DNA of 64,000 nt from Auanema rhodensis (GCA_964057225.1 OZ059894.1:11976131-12040130); one strand, 5' to 3'; shown: positions 34,338 to 48,701, numbered from the stretch's first letter. Translations and numbers: made by a program. The notes: generated by a model from the sequence alone, not told the origin.

Positions 34338-35518
34338 ACAGTAAAAAGTCCAATCAAGAGAGAAATTTTTTCAACACATAGTTGTTTTTTTTTTAAATAT
34401 CATTGTTTTTCCTCATAACTCGGTTTAAACTCGTTCTAACCCGTTGAAATACGTCTAGAAAGTCTTTATAACATGCATATGTATGATAGAACTTCATATT
34501 TATTGTAATAGAAAATTTTATTTTCAGACGTCTTGGTTAACAATGATATGTTTTACCCCCTTATAATTTTTATCATAATGTTCCTTATACGGAACGCTCA
34601 ATGAAACTTGCTTCCAGAAAAATTTCTTTCTATTTTTTCTTCATATGTACGTAGATACTATAGAGAACTATGATAGAAAACTTTAACATTCACGAAATCA
34701 TCATTTCTCATTACGCTACGGAGGTTTAAAAAGCTGTGTTTTACCTTATAATAGACCGGAAAACCCTTGTGTTAAAACTGGACCGTTTTTACACATATAA
34801 AAATGTCCCGTATTCGGGACCCTAATGTAACTTTTGATTCCCTATATTTTTTTTCATGAAATTTACAATCTACTGTAGAAAGAAGAATTATTTTTATAAA
34901 AACTGTAAATTTTTGAAAAATGAAAACAAAACGAAAACAAAAACAACTTTTTTTTGAACATTTTCTCACACAAGGGTCCCCCCTTACCTACTTTTTTTCT
35001 CATTACTCGTTTCAACCTCATCCGATCACTCTGCAAACATGTTTAATCGTTCTAACTTGTTGAAATACGTCTTAAAAGTCTAAACAACATGCATATGCAT
35101 AATAGAAACCACCCGAATAGGCCCCCACGCACTAAACGAGATATATACATTACCAGTATAGTAATAGAACACATATTGAAGATTAATTCGATAAGAACAA
35201 TTTATTGACGTAGAGAATGTTTGTTCCGAAAAACTACAATATTAAACTATAAAAGTAACAAAAGCGTAGAGGCAGCAAAGACATGAATAAACATAAATGT
35301 AAATACAGAATTACCAGGTAGTACATAAGTATGACAAAAAATTATAAGAAAGCCATGAAAATAGAAGGTTTGTGAACAAATGAGAGGTACATCTTTGATC
35401 GTATAGTCATTTCTAAACCGTTCGTATGCTGCAGCATCGTCATAAGCGTCACTCAAGTTGAATTTCCATGTGTACTACACGATTTTCATTCTTATTGTTA
35501 CATTCTTTCCCTGAGGGA

Positions 35519-35703
35519 ATGGGCCGTTCCCGCCAGCAGTGCAAGAGCGGGTCGACCCGTGAGGTGGAGCTAGCAAGCCAGCATCTACCTCAAGTCTCAA
35601 AAATCGGTTAACCTTATTGTGAACCAATGGAACACATATCGAAGGTTAATTCGATAAGAACGATTACTACACTTTGATCTTAGCCAAAAGGCCGAGAAGC
35701 GAT
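35519..35703 (-). ncRNA. U2: U2 snRNA gene, unit 15
   Basis: Intact; start at 35703. Confidence 0.95.
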
Positions 35704-36145
35704 ACAGCATAGCCATGAGTATCAAAGACATCAAGCAAATGTATCGTACTTGTTACGAGTGCACTCTCTCATTTGAATATAAAAGTGTGGTTTGACAATC
35801 TTGACTGTACAGGTCATAAATGGCTCATATAAACTGTGGATTTACTCAACTTTTGGACTTATTTTTTTCTTATTCGAAGCGCTGCACTTTTTTCTATTCT
35901 TTTTATTCAAATACTTGTATATAGTTTTATATGTACGGTTGCAAAGTTTCCGAATATTTTATATATTTTTATACAATAATTAGGAGAAGGTTAATACAAT
36001 GAAATCTCCCAACTTTACAGTGTTTGTATTGCTTACAGTATCTAGAACAACCACTCTTGTAATATTAGAGCACATATCAATCAACAACTTTTTCTAGTTA
36101 TCAAAGCTTTTTTATTTCTTCAAGATATTTCAAATAAAATATAAA

Positions 36146-36264
36146 AGCTTACGACACCCGGGATTCCCAAGCCGTCTCCGATCCAAGTACTAACCGGGCC
36201 CAACGTTGCTTGACTTGCCAGATCGGACGGGATGGCGTACTTTCAACGTGGTATGGTCGTAAGC
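36146..36264 (-). rRNA. 5S: 5S rRNA gene A, unit 15
   Basis: Intact 119-nt copy. Confidence 0.96.
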
Positions 36265-36505
36265 AATGTTATATTCTTCATTATCAGTTATATCACTCTA
36301 AATCTTGTTGTTAATAGTTAGGACCACAAAGAAAACAACAGGAACAGTAACAAATGAAATGCCCAAACTTTACAGTGTTCGAGTTATTTACAGTATCTAA
36401 GACTACCTCTGTCGTGTTATTAGAGCAAACATTCGATTAACAACAACTTTTTTTTAGTTATCAAAGCTTTTTTATTTCTTCAAAAAATTTCAAATAAAAT
36501 ATAAA

Positions 36506-36624
36506 AGCTTACGACACCCGGGATTCCCAAGCCGTCTCCGATCCAAGTACTAACCGGGCCCAACGTTGCTTGACTTGCCAGATCGGACGGGATGGCGTAC
36601 TTTCAACGTGGTATGGTCGTAAGC
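36506..36624 (-). rRNA. 5S: 5S rRNA gene B, unit 15
   Basis: Intact 119-nt copy. Confidence 0.96.
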
Positions 36625-36766
36625 AATGTCATATTCTTCATTATCAGTTATATCACTCTAAATCTTGTTGTTAATAGATACGACCACAAAGAAAACAACA
36701 GGAACAGTAACAATAACAAAAAAAATTTTTTTTTCACCTATGTGTCTAAAGGTTAGCCATGTATCC

Positions 36767-36769
<3 letters not shown>

Positions 36770-36840
<71 letters not shown>
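36770..36840. repeat. (TA)n microsatellite, unit 15, 71 bp (longest)
   Basis: The expansion gives the longest regular unit period, 2505 bp. Such a tract could extrude a cruciform. Confidence 0.95.
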
Positions 36841-36842
<2 letters not shown>

Positions 36843-38023
36843 ACAGTAAAAAGTCCAATCAAGAGAGAAATTTTTTCAACACATAGTTGTTTTTTTTTTA
36901 AATATCATTGTTTTTCCTCATAACTCGGTTTAAACTCGTTCTAACCCGTTGAAATACGTCTAGAAAGTCTTTATAACATGCATATGTATGATAGAACTTC
37001 ATATTTATTGTAATAGAAAATTTTATTTTCAGACGTCTTGGTTAACAATGATATGTTTTACCCCCTTATAATTTTTATCATAATGTTCCTTATACGGAAC
37101 GCTCAATGAAACTTGCTTCCAGAAAAATTTCTTTCTATTTTTTCTTCATATGTACGTAGATACTATAGAGAACTATGATAGAAAACTTTAACATTCACGA
37201 AATCATCATTTCTCATTACGCTACGGAGGTTTAAAAAGCTGTGTTTTACCTTATAATAGACCGGAAAACCCTTGTGTTAAAACTGGACCGTTTTTACACA
37301 TATAAAAATGTCCCGTATTCGGGACCCTAATGTAACTTTTGATTCCCTATATTTTTTTTCATGAAATTTACAATCTACTGTAGAAAGAAGAATTATTTTT
37401 ATAAAAACTGTAAATTTTTGAAAAATGAAAACAAAACGAAAACAAAAACAACTTTTTTTTGAACATTTTCTCACACAAGGGTCCCCCCTTACCTACTTTT
37501 TTTCTCATTACTCGTTTCAACCTCATCCGATCACTCTGCAAACATGTTTAATCGTTCTAACTTGTTGAAATACGTCTTAAAAGTCTAAACAACATGCATA
37601 TGCATAATAGAAACCACCCGAATAGGCCCCCACGCACTAAACGAGATATATACATTACCAGTATAGTAATAGAACACATATTGAAGATTAATTCGATAAG
37701 AACAATTTATTGACGTAGAGAATGTTTGTTCCGAAAAACTACAATATTAAACTATAAAAGTAACAAAAGCGTAGAGGCAGCAAAGACATGAATAAACATA
37801 AATGTAAATACAGAATTACCAGGTAGTACATAAGTATGACAAAAAATTATAAGAAAGCCATGAAAATAGAAGGTTTGTGAACAAATGAGAGGTACATCTT
37901 TGATCGTATAGTCATTTCTAAACCGTTCGTATGCTGCAGCATCGTCATAAGCGTCACTCAAGTTGAATTTCCATGTGTACTACACGATTTTCATTCTTAT
38001 TGTTACATTCTTTCCCTGAGGGA

Positions 38024-38208
38024 ATGGGCCGTTCCCGCCAGCAGTGCAAGAGCGGGTCGACCCGTGAGGTGGAGCTAGCAAGCCAGCATCTACCTCAAGT
38101 CTCAAAAATCGGTTAACCTTATTGTGAACCAATGGAACACATATCGAAGGTTAATTCGATAAGAACGATTACTACACTTTGATCTTAGCCAAAAGGCCGA
38201 GAAGCGAT
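38024..38208 (-). ncRNA. U2: U2 snRNA gene, unit 16
   Basis: Intact; start at 38208. Confidence 0.95.
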
Positions 38209-38650
38209 ACAGCATAGCCATGAGTATCAAAGACATCAAGCAAATGTATCGTACTTGTTACGAGTGCACTCTCTCATTTGAATATAAAAGTGTGGTTTGA
38301 CAATCTTGACTGTACAGGTCATAAATGGCTCATATAAACTGTGGATTTACTCAACTTTTGGACTTATTTTTTTCTTATTCGAAGCGCTGCACTTTTTTCT
38401 ATTCTTTTTATTCAAATACTTGTATATAGTTTTATATGTACGGTTGCAAAGTTTCCGAATATTTTATATATTTTTATACAATAATTAGGAGAAGGTTAAT
38501 ACAATGAAATCTCCCAACTTTACAGTGTTTGTATTGCTTACAGTATCTAGAACAACCACTCTTGTAATATTAGAGCACATATCAATCAACAACTTTTTCT
38601 AGTTATCAAAGCTTTTTTATTTCTTCAAGATATTTCAAATAAAATATAAA

Positions 38651-38769
38651 AGCTTACGACACCCGGGATTCCCAAGCCGTCTCCGATCCAAGTACTAACC
38701 GGGCCCAACGTTGCTTGACTTGCCAGATCGGACGGGATGGCGTACTTTCAACGTGGTATGGTCGTAAGC
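38651..38769 (-). rRNA. 5S: 5S rRNA gene A, unit 16
   Basis: Intact 119-nt copy. Confidence 0.96.
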
Positions 38770-39010
38770 AATGTTATATTCTTCATTATCAGTTATATCA
38801 CTCTAAATCTTGTTGTTAATAGTTAGGACCACAAAGAAAACAACAGGAACAGTAACAAATGAAATGCCCAAACTTTACAGTGTTCGAGTTATTTACAGTA
38901 TCTAAGACTACCTCTGTCGTGTTATTAGAGCAAACATTCGATTAACAACAACTTTTTTTTAGTTATCAAAGCTTTTTTATTTCTTCAAAAAATTTCAAAT
39001 AAAATATAAA

Positions 39011-39129
39011 AGCTTACGACACCCGGGATTCCCAAGCCGTCTCCGATCCAAGTACTAACCGGGCCCAACGTTGCTTGACTTGCCAGATCGGACGGGATGG
39101 CGTACTTTCAACGTGGTATGGTCGTAAGC
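39011..39129 (-). rRNA. 5S: 5S rRNA gene B, unit 16
   Basis: Intact 119-nt copy. Confidence 0.96.
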
Positions 39130-39271
39130 AATGTCATATTCTTCATTATCAGTTATATCACTCTAAATCTTGTTGTTAATAGATACGACCACAAAGAAAA
39201 CAACAGGAACAGTAACAATAACAAAAAAAATTTTTTTTTCACCTATGTGTCTAAAGGTTAGCCATGTATCC

Positions 39272-39274
<3 letters not shown>

Positions 39275-39333
<59 letters not shown>
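39275..39333. repeat. (TA)n microsatellite, unit 16, 59 bp
   Basis: Same length as unit 13. Confidence 0.95.
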
Positions 39334-39335
<2 letters not shown>

Positions 39336-40516
39336 ACAGTAAAAAGTCCAATCAAGAGAGAAATTTTTTCAACACATAGTTGTTTTTTTTTTAAATATCA
39401 TTGTTTTTCCTCATAACTCGGTTTAAACTCGTTCTAACCCGTTGAAATACGTCTAGAAAGTCTTTATAACATGCATATGTATGATAGAACTTCATATTTA
39501 TTGTAATAGAAAATTTTATTTTCAGACGTCTTGGTTAACAATGATATGTTTTACCCCCTTATAATTTTTATCATAATGTTCCTTATACGGAACGCTCAAT
39601 GAAACTTGCTTCCAGAAAAATTTCTTTCTATTTTTTCTTCATATGTACGTAGATACTATAGAGAACTATGATAGAAAACTTTAACATTCACGAAATCATC
39701 ATTTCTCATTACGCTACGGAGGTTTAAAAAGCTGTGTTTTACCTTATAATAGACCGGAAAACCCTTGTGTTAAAACTGGACCGTTTTTACACATATAAAA
39801 ATGTCCCGTATTCGGGACCCTAATGTAACTTTTGATTCCCTATATTTTTTTTCATGAAATTTACAATCTACTGTAGAAAGAAGAATTATTTTTATAAAAA
39901 CTGTAAATTTTTGAAAAATGAAAACAAAACGAAAACAAAAACAACTTTTTTTTGAACATTTTCTCACACAAGGGTCCCCCCTTACCTACTTTTTTTCTCA
40001 TTACTCGTTTCAACCTCATCCGATCACTCTGCAAACATGTTTAATCGTTCTAACTTGTTGAAATACGTCTTAAAAGTCTAAACAACATGCATATGCATAA
40101 TAGAAACCACCCGAATAGGCCCCCACGCACTAAACGAGATATATACATTACCAGTATAGTAATAGAACACATATTGAAGATTAATTCGATAAGAACAATT
40201 TATTGACGTAGAGAATGTTTGTTCCGAAAAACTACAATATTAAACTATAAAAGTAACAAAAGCGTAGAGGCAGCAAAGACATGAATAAACATAAATGTAA
40301 ATACAGAATTACCAGGTAGTACATAAGTATGACAAAAAATTATAAGAAAGCCATGAAAATAGAAGGTTTGTGAACAAATGAGAGGTACATCTTTGATCGT
40401 ATAGTCATTTCTAAACCGTTCGTATGCTGCAGCATCGTCATAAGCGTCACTCAAGTTGAATTTCCATGTGTACTACACGATTTTCATTCTTATTGTTACA
40501 TTCTTTCCCTGAGGGA

Positions 40517-40701
40517 ATGGGCCGTTCCCGCCAGCAGTGCAAGAGCGGGTCGACCCGTGAGGTGGAGCTAGCAAGCCAGCATCTACCTCAAGTCTCAAAA
40601 ATCGGTTAACCTTATTGTGAACCAATGGAACACATATCGAAGGTTAATTCGATAAGAACGATTACTACACTTTGATCTTAGCCAAAAGGCCGAGAAGCGA
40701 T
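40517..40701 (-). ncRNA. U2: U2 snRNA gene, unit 17
   Basis: Intact; start at 40701. Confidence 0.95.
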
Positions 40702-41143
40702 ACAGCATAGCCATGAGTATCAAAGACATCAAGCAAATGTATCGTACTTGTTACGAGTGCACTCTCTCATTTGAATATAAAAGTGTGGTTTGACAATCTT
40801 GACTGTACAGGTCATAAATGGCTCATATAAACTGTGGATTTACTCAACTTTTGGACTTATTTTTTTCTTATTCGAAGCGCTGCACTTTTTTCTATTCTTT
40901 TTATTCAAATACTTGTATATAGTTTTATATGTACGGTTGCAAAGTTTCCGAATATTTTATATATTTTTATACAATAATTAGGAGAAGGTTAATACAATGA
41001 AATCTCCCAACTTTACAGTGTTTGTATTGCTTACAGTATCTAGAACAACCACTCTTGTAATATTAGAGCACATATCAATCAACAACTTTTTCTAGTTATC
41101 AAAGCTTTTTTATTTCTTCAAGATATTTCAAATAAAATATAAA

Positions 41144-41262
41144 AGCTTACGACACCCGGGATTCCCAAGCCGTCTCCGATCCAAGTACTAACCGGGCCCA
41201 ACGTTGCTTGACTTGCCAGATCGGACGGGATGGCGTACTTTCAACGTGGTATGGTCGTAAGC
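41144..41262 (-). rRNA. 5S: 5S rRNA gene A, unit 17
   Basis: Intact 119-nt copy. Confidence 0.96.
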
Positions 41263-41503
41263 AATGTTATATTCTTCATTATCAGTTATATCACTCTAAA
41301 TCTTGTTGTTAATAGTTAGGACCACAAAGAAAACAACAGGAACAGTAACAAATGAAATGCCCAAACTTTACAGTGTTCGAGTTATTTACAGTATCTAAGA
41401 CTACCTCTGTCGTGTTATTAGAGCAAACATTCGATTAACAACAACTTTTTTTTAGTTATCAAAGCTTTTTTATTTCTTCAAAAAATTTCAAATAAAATAT
41501 AAA

Positions 41504-41622
41504 AGCTTACGACACCCGGGATTCCCAAGCCGTCTCCGATCCAAGTACTAACCGGGCCCAACGTTGCTTGACTTGCCAGATCGGACGGGATGGCGTACTT
41601 TCAACGTGGTATGGTCGTAAGC
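41504..41622 (-). rRNA. 5S: 5S rRNA gene B, unit 17
   Basis: Intact 119-nt copy. Confidence 0.96.
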
Positions 41623-41764
41623 AATGTCATATTCTTCATTATCAGTTATATCACTCTAAATCTTGTTGTTAATAGATACGACCACAAAGAAAACAACAGG
41701 AACAGTAACAATAACAAAAAAAATTTTTTTTTCACCTATGTGTCTAAAGGTTAGCCATGTATCC

Positions 41765-41767
<3 letters not shown>

Positions 41768-41804
<37 letters not shown>
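41768..41804. repeat. (TA)n microsatellite, unit 17, 37 bp
   Basis: Uninterrupted tract. Confidence 0.95.
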
Positions 41805-41806
<2 letters not shown>

Positions 41807-42987
41807 ACAGTAAAAAGTCCAATCAAGAGAGAAATTTTTTCAACACATAGTTGTTTTTTTTTTAAATATCATTGTTTTTCCTCATAACTCGGTTTAAACT
41901 CGTTCTAACCCGTTGAAATACGTCTAGAAAGTCTTTATAACATGCATATGTATGATAGAACTTCATATTTATTGTAATAGAAAATTTTATTTTCAGACGT
42001 CTTGGTTAACAATGATATGTTTTACCCCCTTATAATTTTTATCATAATGTTCCTTATACGGAACGCTCAATGAAACTTGCTTCCAGAAAAATTTCTTTCT
42101 ATTTTTTCTTCATATGTACGTAGATACTATAGAGAACTATGATAGAAAACTTTAACATTCACGAAATCATCATTTCTCATTACGCTACGGAGGTTTAAAA
42201 AGCTGTGTTTTACCTTATAATAGACCGGAAAACCCTTGTGTTAAAACTGGACCGTTTTTACACATATAAAAATGTCCCGTATTCGGGACCCTAATGTAAC
42301 TTTTGATTCCCTATATTTTTTTTCATGAAATTTACAATCTACTGTAGAAAGAAGAATTATTTTTATAAAAACTGTAAATTTTTGAAAAATGAAAACAAAA
42401 CGAAAACAAAAACAACTTTTTTTTGAACATTTTCTCACACAAGGGTCCCCCCTTACCTACTTTTTTTCTCATTACTCGTTTCAACCTCATCCGATCACTC
42501 TGCAAACATGTTTAATCGTTCTAACTTGTTGAAATACGTCTTAAAAGTCTAAACAACATGCATATGCATAATAGAAACCACCCGAATAGGCCCCCACGCA
42601 CTAAACGAGATATATACATTACCAGTATAGTAATAGAACACATATTGAAGATTAATTCGATAAGAACAATTTATTGACGTAGAGAATGTTTGTTCCGAAA
42701 AACTACAATATTAAACTATAAAAGTAACAAAAGCGTAGAGGCAGCAAAGACATGAATAAACATAAATGTAAATACAGAATTACCAGGTAGTACATAAGTA
42801 TGACAAAAAATTATAAGAAAGCCATGAAAATAGAAGGTTTGTGAACAAATGAGAGGTACATCTTTGATCGTATAGTCATTTCTAAACCGTTCGTATGCTG
42901 CAGCATCGTCATAAGCGTCACTCAAGTTGAATTTCCATGTGTACTACACGATTTTCATTCTTATTGTTACATTCTTTCCCTGAGGGA

Positions 42988-43172
42988 ATGGGCCGTTCCC
43001 GCCAGCAGTGCAAGAGCGGGTCGACCCGTGAGGTGGAGCTAGCAAGCCAGCATCTACCTCAAGTCTCAAAAATCGGTTAACCTTATTGTGAACCAATGGA
43101 ACACATATCGAAGGTTAATTCGATAAGAACGATTACTACACTTTGATCTTAGCCAAAAGGCCGAGAAGCGAT
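42988..43172 (-). ncRNA. U2: U2 snRNA gene, unit 18
   Basis: Intact; start at 43172. Confidence 0.95.
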
Positions 43173-43614
43173 ACAGCATAGCCATGAGTATCAAAGACAT
43201 CAAGCAAATGTATCGTACTTGTTACGAGTGCACTCTCTCATTTGAATATAAAAGTGTGGTTTGACAATCTTGACTGTACAGGTCATAAATGGCTCATATA
43301 AACTGTGGATTTACTCAACTTTTGGACTTATTTTTTTCTTATTCGAAGCGCTGCACTTTTTTCTATTCTTTTTATTCAAATACTTGTATATAGTTTTATA
43401 TGTACGGTTGCAAAGTTTCCGAATATTTTATATATTTTTATACAATAATTAGGAGAAGGTTAATACAATGAAATCTCCCAACTTTACAGTGTTTGTATTG
43501 CTTACAGTATCTAGAACAACCACTCTTGTAATATTAGAGCACATATCAATCAACAACTTTTTCTAGTTATCAAAGCTTTTTTATTTCTTCAAGATATTTC
43601 AAATAAAATATAAA

Positions 43615-43733
43615 AGCTTACGACACCCGGGATTCCCAAGCCGTCTCCGATCCAAGTACTAACCGGGCCCAACGTTGCTTGACTTGCCAGATCGGACGGG
43701 ATGGCGTACTTTCAACGTGGTATGGTCGTAAGC
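43615..43733 (-). rRNA. 5S: 5S rRNA gene A, unit 18
   Basis: Intact 119-nt copy. Confidence 0.96.
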
Positions 43734-43974
43734 AATGTTATATTCTTCATTATCAGTTATATCACTCTAAATCTTGTTGTTAATAGTTAGGACCACAAAG
43801 AAAACAACAGGAACAGTAACAAATGAAATGCCCAAACTTTACAGTGTTCGAGTTATTTACAGTATCTAAGACTACCTCTGTCGTGTTATTAGAGCAAACA
43901 TTCGATTAACAACAACTTTTTTTTAGTTATCAAAGCTTTTTTATTTCTTCAAAAAATTTCAAATAAAATATAAA

Positions 43975-44093
43975 AGCTTACGACACCCGGGATTCCCAAG
44001 CCGTCTCCGATCCAAGTACTAACCGGGCCCAACGTTGCTTGACTTGCCAGATCGGACGGGATGGCGTACTTTCAACGTGGTATGGTCGTAAGC
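43975..44093 (-). rRNA. 5S: 5S rRNA gene B, unit 18
   Basis: Intact 119-nt copy. Confidence 0.96.
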
Positions 44094-44235
44094 AATGTCA
44101 TATTCTTCATTATCAGTTATATCACTCTAAATCTTGTTGTTAATAGATACGACCACAAAGAAAACAACAGGAACAGTAACAATAACAAAAAAAATTTTTT
44201 TTTCACCTATGTGTCTAAAGGTTAGCCATGTATCC

Positions 44236-44238
<3 letters not shown>

Positions 44239-44289
<51 letters not shown>
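44239..44289. repeat. (TA)n microsatellite, unit 18, 51 bp
   Basis: Same length as unit 14. Confidence 0.95.
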
Positions 44290-44291
<2 letters not shown>

Positions 44292-45472
44292 ACAGTAAAA
44301 AGTCCAATCAAGAGAGAAATTTTTTCAACACATAGTTGTTTTTTTTTTAAATATCATTGTTTTTCCTCATAACTCGGTTTAAACTCGTTCTAACCCGTTG
44401 AAATACGTCTAGAAAGTCTTTATAACATGCATATGTATGATAGAACTTCATATTTATTGTAATAGAAAATTTTATTTTCAGACGTCTTGGTTAACAATGA
44501 TATGTTTTACCCCCTTATAATTTTTATCATAATGTTCCTTATACGGAACGCTCAATGAAACTTGCTTCCAGAAAAATTTCTTTCTATTTTTTCTTCATAT
44601 GTACGTAGATACTATAGAGAACTATGATAGAAAACTTTAACATTCACGAAATCATCATTTCTCATTACGCTACGGAGGTTTAAAAAGCTGTGTTTTACCT
44701 TATAATAGACCGGAAAACCCTTGTGTTAAAACTGGACCGTTTTTACACATATAAAAATGTCCCGTATTCGGGACCCTAATGTAACTTTTGATTCCCTATA
44801 TTTTTTTTCATGAAATTTACAATCTACTGTAGAAAGAAGAATTATTTTTATAAAAACTGTAAATTTTTGAAAAATGAAAACAAAACGAAAACAAAAACAA
44901 CTTTTTTTTGAACATTTTCTCACACAAGGGTCCCCCCTTACCTACTTTTTTTCTCATTACTCGTTTCAACCTCATCCGATCACTCTGCAAACATGTTTAA
45001 TCGTTCTAACTTGTTGAAATACGTCTTAAAAGTCTAAACAACATGCATATGCATAATAGAAACCACCCGAATAGGCCCCCACGCACTAAACGAGATATAT
45101 ACATTACCAGTATAGTAATAGAACACATATTGAAGATTAATTCGATAAGAACAATTTATTGACGTAGAGAATGTTTGTTCCGAAAAACTACAATATTAAA
45201 CTATAAAAGTAACAAAAGCGTAGAGGCAGCAAAGACATGAATAAACATAAATGTAAATACAGAATTACCAGGTAGTACATAAGTATGACAAAAAATTATA
45301 AGAAAGCCATGAAAATAGAAGGTTTGTGAACAAATGAGAGGTACATCTTTGATCGTATAGTCATTTCTAAACCGTTCGTATGCTGCAGCATCGTCATAAG
45401 CGTCACTCAAGTTGAATTTCCATGTGTACTACACGATTTTCATTCTTATTGTTACATTCTTTCCCTGAGGGA

Positions 45473-45657
45473 ATGGGCCGTTCCCGCCAGCAGTGCAAGA
45501 GCGGGTCGACCCGTGAGGTGGAGCTAGCAAGCCAGCATCTACCTCAAGTCTCAAAAATCGGTTAACCTTATTGTGAACCAATGGAACACATATCGAAGGT
45601 TAATTCGATAAGAACGATTACTACACTTTGATCTTAGCCAAAAGGCCGAGAAGCGAT
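45473..45657 (-). ncRNA. U2: U2 snRNA gene, unit 19
   Basis: Intact; start at 45657. Confidence 0.95.
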
Positions 45658-46099
45658 ACAGCATAGCCATGAGTATCAAAGACATCAAGCAAATGTATCG
45701 TACTTGTTACGAGTGCACTCTCTCATTTGAATATAAAAGTGTGGTTTGACAATCTTGACTGTACAGGTCATAAATGGCTCATATAAACTGTGGATTTACT
45801 CAACTTTTGGACTTATTTTTTTCTTATTCGAAGCGCTGCACTTTTTTCTATTCTTTTTATTCAAATACTTGTATATAGTTTTATATGTACGGTTGCAAAG
45901 TTTCCGAATATTTTATATATTTTTATACAATAATTAGGAGAAGGTTAATACAATGAAATCTCCCAACTTTACAGTGTTTGTATTGCTTACAGTATCTAGA
46001 ACAACCACTCTTGTAATATTAGAGCACATATCAATCAACAACTTTTTCTAGTTATCAAAGCTTTTTTATTTCTTCAAGATATTTCAAATAAAATATAAA

Positions 46100-46218
46100 A
46101 GCTTACGACACCCGGGATTCCCAAGCCGTCTCCGATCCAAGTACTAACCGGGCCCAACGTTGCTTGACTTGCCAGATCGGACGGGATGGCGTACTTTCAA
46201 CGTGGTATGGTCGTAAGC
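46100..46218 (-). rRNA. 5S: 5S rRNA gene A, unit 19
   Basis: Intact 119-nt copy. Confidence 0.96.
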
Positions 46219-46459
46219 AATGTTATATTCTTCATTATCAGTTATATCACTCTAAATCTTGTTGTTAATAGTTAGGACCACAAAGAAAACAACAGGAACA
46301 GTAACAAATGAAATGCCCAAACTTTACAGTGTTCGAGTTATTTACAGTATCTAAGACTACCTCTGTCGTGTTATTAGAGCAAACATTCGATTAACAACAA
46401 CTTTTTTTTAGTTATCAAAGCTTTTTTATTTCTTCAAAAAATTTCAAATAAAATATAAA

Positions 46460-46578
46460 AGCTTACGACACCCGGGATTCCCAAGCCGTCTCCGATCCAA
46501 GTACTAACCGGGCCCAACGTTGCTTGACTTGCCAGATCGGACGGGATGGCGTACTTTCAACGTGGTATGGTCGTAAGC
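46460..46578 (-). rRNA. 5S: 5S rRNA gene B, unit 19
   Basis: Intact 119-nt copy. Confidence 0.96.
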
Positions 46579-46720
46579 AATGTCATATTCTTCATTATCA
46601 GTTATATCACTCTAAATCTTGTTGTTAATAGATACGACCACAAAGAAAACAACAGGAACAGTAACAATAACAAAAAAAATTTTTTTTTCACCTATGTGTC
46701 TAAAGGTTAGCCATGTATCC

Positions 46721-46723
<3 letters not shown>

Positions 46724-46772
<49 letters not shown>
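46724..46772. repeat. (TA)n microsatellite, unit 19, 49 bp
   Basis: Uninterrupted tract. Confidence 0.95.
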
Positions 46773-46774
<2 letters not shown>

Positions 46775-47955
46775 ACAGTAAAAAGTCCAATCAAGAGAGA
46801 AATTTTTTCAACACATAGTTGTTTTTTTTTTAAATATCATTGTTTTTCCTCATAACTCGGTTTAAACTCGTTCTAACCCGTTGAAATACGTCTAGAAAGT
46901 CTTTATAACATGCATATGTATGATAGAACTTCATATTTATTGTAATAGAAAATTTTATTTTCAGACGTCTTGGTTAACAATGATATGTTTTACCCCCTTA
47001 TAATTTTTATCATAATGTTCCTTATACGGAACGCTCAATGAAACTTGCTTCCAGAAAAATTTCTTTCTATTTTTTCTTCATATGTACGTAGATACTATAG
47101 AGAACTATGATAGAAAACTTTAACATTCACGAAATCATCATTTCTCATTACGCTACGGAGGTTTAAAAAGCTGTGTTTTACCTTATAATAGACCGGAAAA
47201 CCCTTGTGTTAAAACTGGACCGTTTTTACACATATAAAAATGTCCCGTATTCGGGACCCTAATGTAACTTTTGATTCCCTATATTTTTTTTCATGAAATT
47301 TACAATCTACTGTAGAAAGAAGAATTATTTTTATAAAAACTGTAAATTTTTGAAAAATGAAAACAAAACGAAAACAAAAACAACTTTTTTTTGAACATTT
47401 TCTCACACAAGGGTCCCCCCTTACCTACTTTTTTTCTCATTACTCGTTTCAACCTCATCCGATCACTCTGCAAACATGTTTAATCGTTCTAACTTGTTGA
47501 AATACGTCTTAAAAGTCTAAACAACATGCATATGCATAATAGAAACCACCCGAATAGGCCCCCACGCACTAAACGAGATATATACATTACCAGTATAGTA
47601 ATAGAACACATATTGAAGATTAATTCGATAAGAACAATTTATTGACGTAGAGAATGTTTGTTCCGAAAAACTACAATATTAAACTATAAAAGTAACAAAA
47701 GCGTAGAGGCAGCAAAGACATGAATAAACATAAATGTAAATACAGAATTACCAGGTAGTACATAAGTATGACAAAAAATTATAAGAAAGCCATGAAAATA
47801 GAAGGTTTGTGAACAAATGAGAGGTACATCTTTGATCGTCTAGTCATTTCTAAACCGTTCGTATGCTGCAGCATCGTCATAAGCGTCACTCAAGTTGAAT
47901 TTCCATGTGTACTACACGATTTTCATTCTTATTGTTACATTCTTTCCCTGAGGGA

Positions 47956-48140
47956 ATGGGCCGTTCCCGCCAGCAGTGCAAGAGCGGGTCGACCCGTGAG
48001 GTGGAGCTAGCAAGCCAGCATCTACCTCAAGTCTCAAAAATCGGTTAACCTTATTGTGAACCAATGGAACACATATCGAAGGTTAATTCGATAAGAACGA
48101 TTACTACACTTTGATCTTAGCCAAAAGGCCGAGAAGCGAT
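47956..48140 (-). ncRNA. U2: U2 snRNA gene, unit 20
   Basis: Intact; start at 48140. A single spacer change (c for a at about 47840) lies downstream of it. Confidence 0.95.
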
Positions 48141-48582
48141 ACAGCATAGCCATGAGTATCAAAGACATCAAGCAAATGTATCGTACTTGTTACGAGTGCA
48201 CTCTCTCATTTGAATATAAAAGTGTGGTTTGACAATCTTGACTGTACAGGTCATAAATGGCTCATATAAACTGTGGATTTACTCAACTTTTGGACTTATT
48301 TTTTTCTTATTCGAAGCGCTGCACTTTTTTCTATTCTTTTTATTCAAATACTTGTATATAGTTTTATATGTACGGTTGCAAAGTTTCCGAATATTTTATA
48401 TATTTTTATACAATAATTAGGAGAAGGTTAATACAATGAAATCTCCCAACTTTACAGTGTTTGTATTGCTTACAGTATCTAGAACAACCACTCTTGTAAT
48501 ATTAGAGCACATATCAATCAACAACTTTTTCTAGTTATCAAAGCTTTTTTATTTCTTCAAGATATTTCAAATAAAATATAAA

Positions 48583-48701
48583 AGCTTACGACACCCGGGA
48601 TTCCCAAGCCGTCTCCGATCCAAGTACTAACCGGGCCCAACGTTGCTTGACTTGCCAGATCGGACGGGATGGCGTACTTTCAACGTGGTATGGTCGTAAG
48701 C
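48583..48701 (-). rRNA. 5S: 5S rRNA gene A, unit 20
   Basis: Intact. A private spacer change (gagctaac for gagcaaac) lies upstream, at about 48864. Confidence 0.96.
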
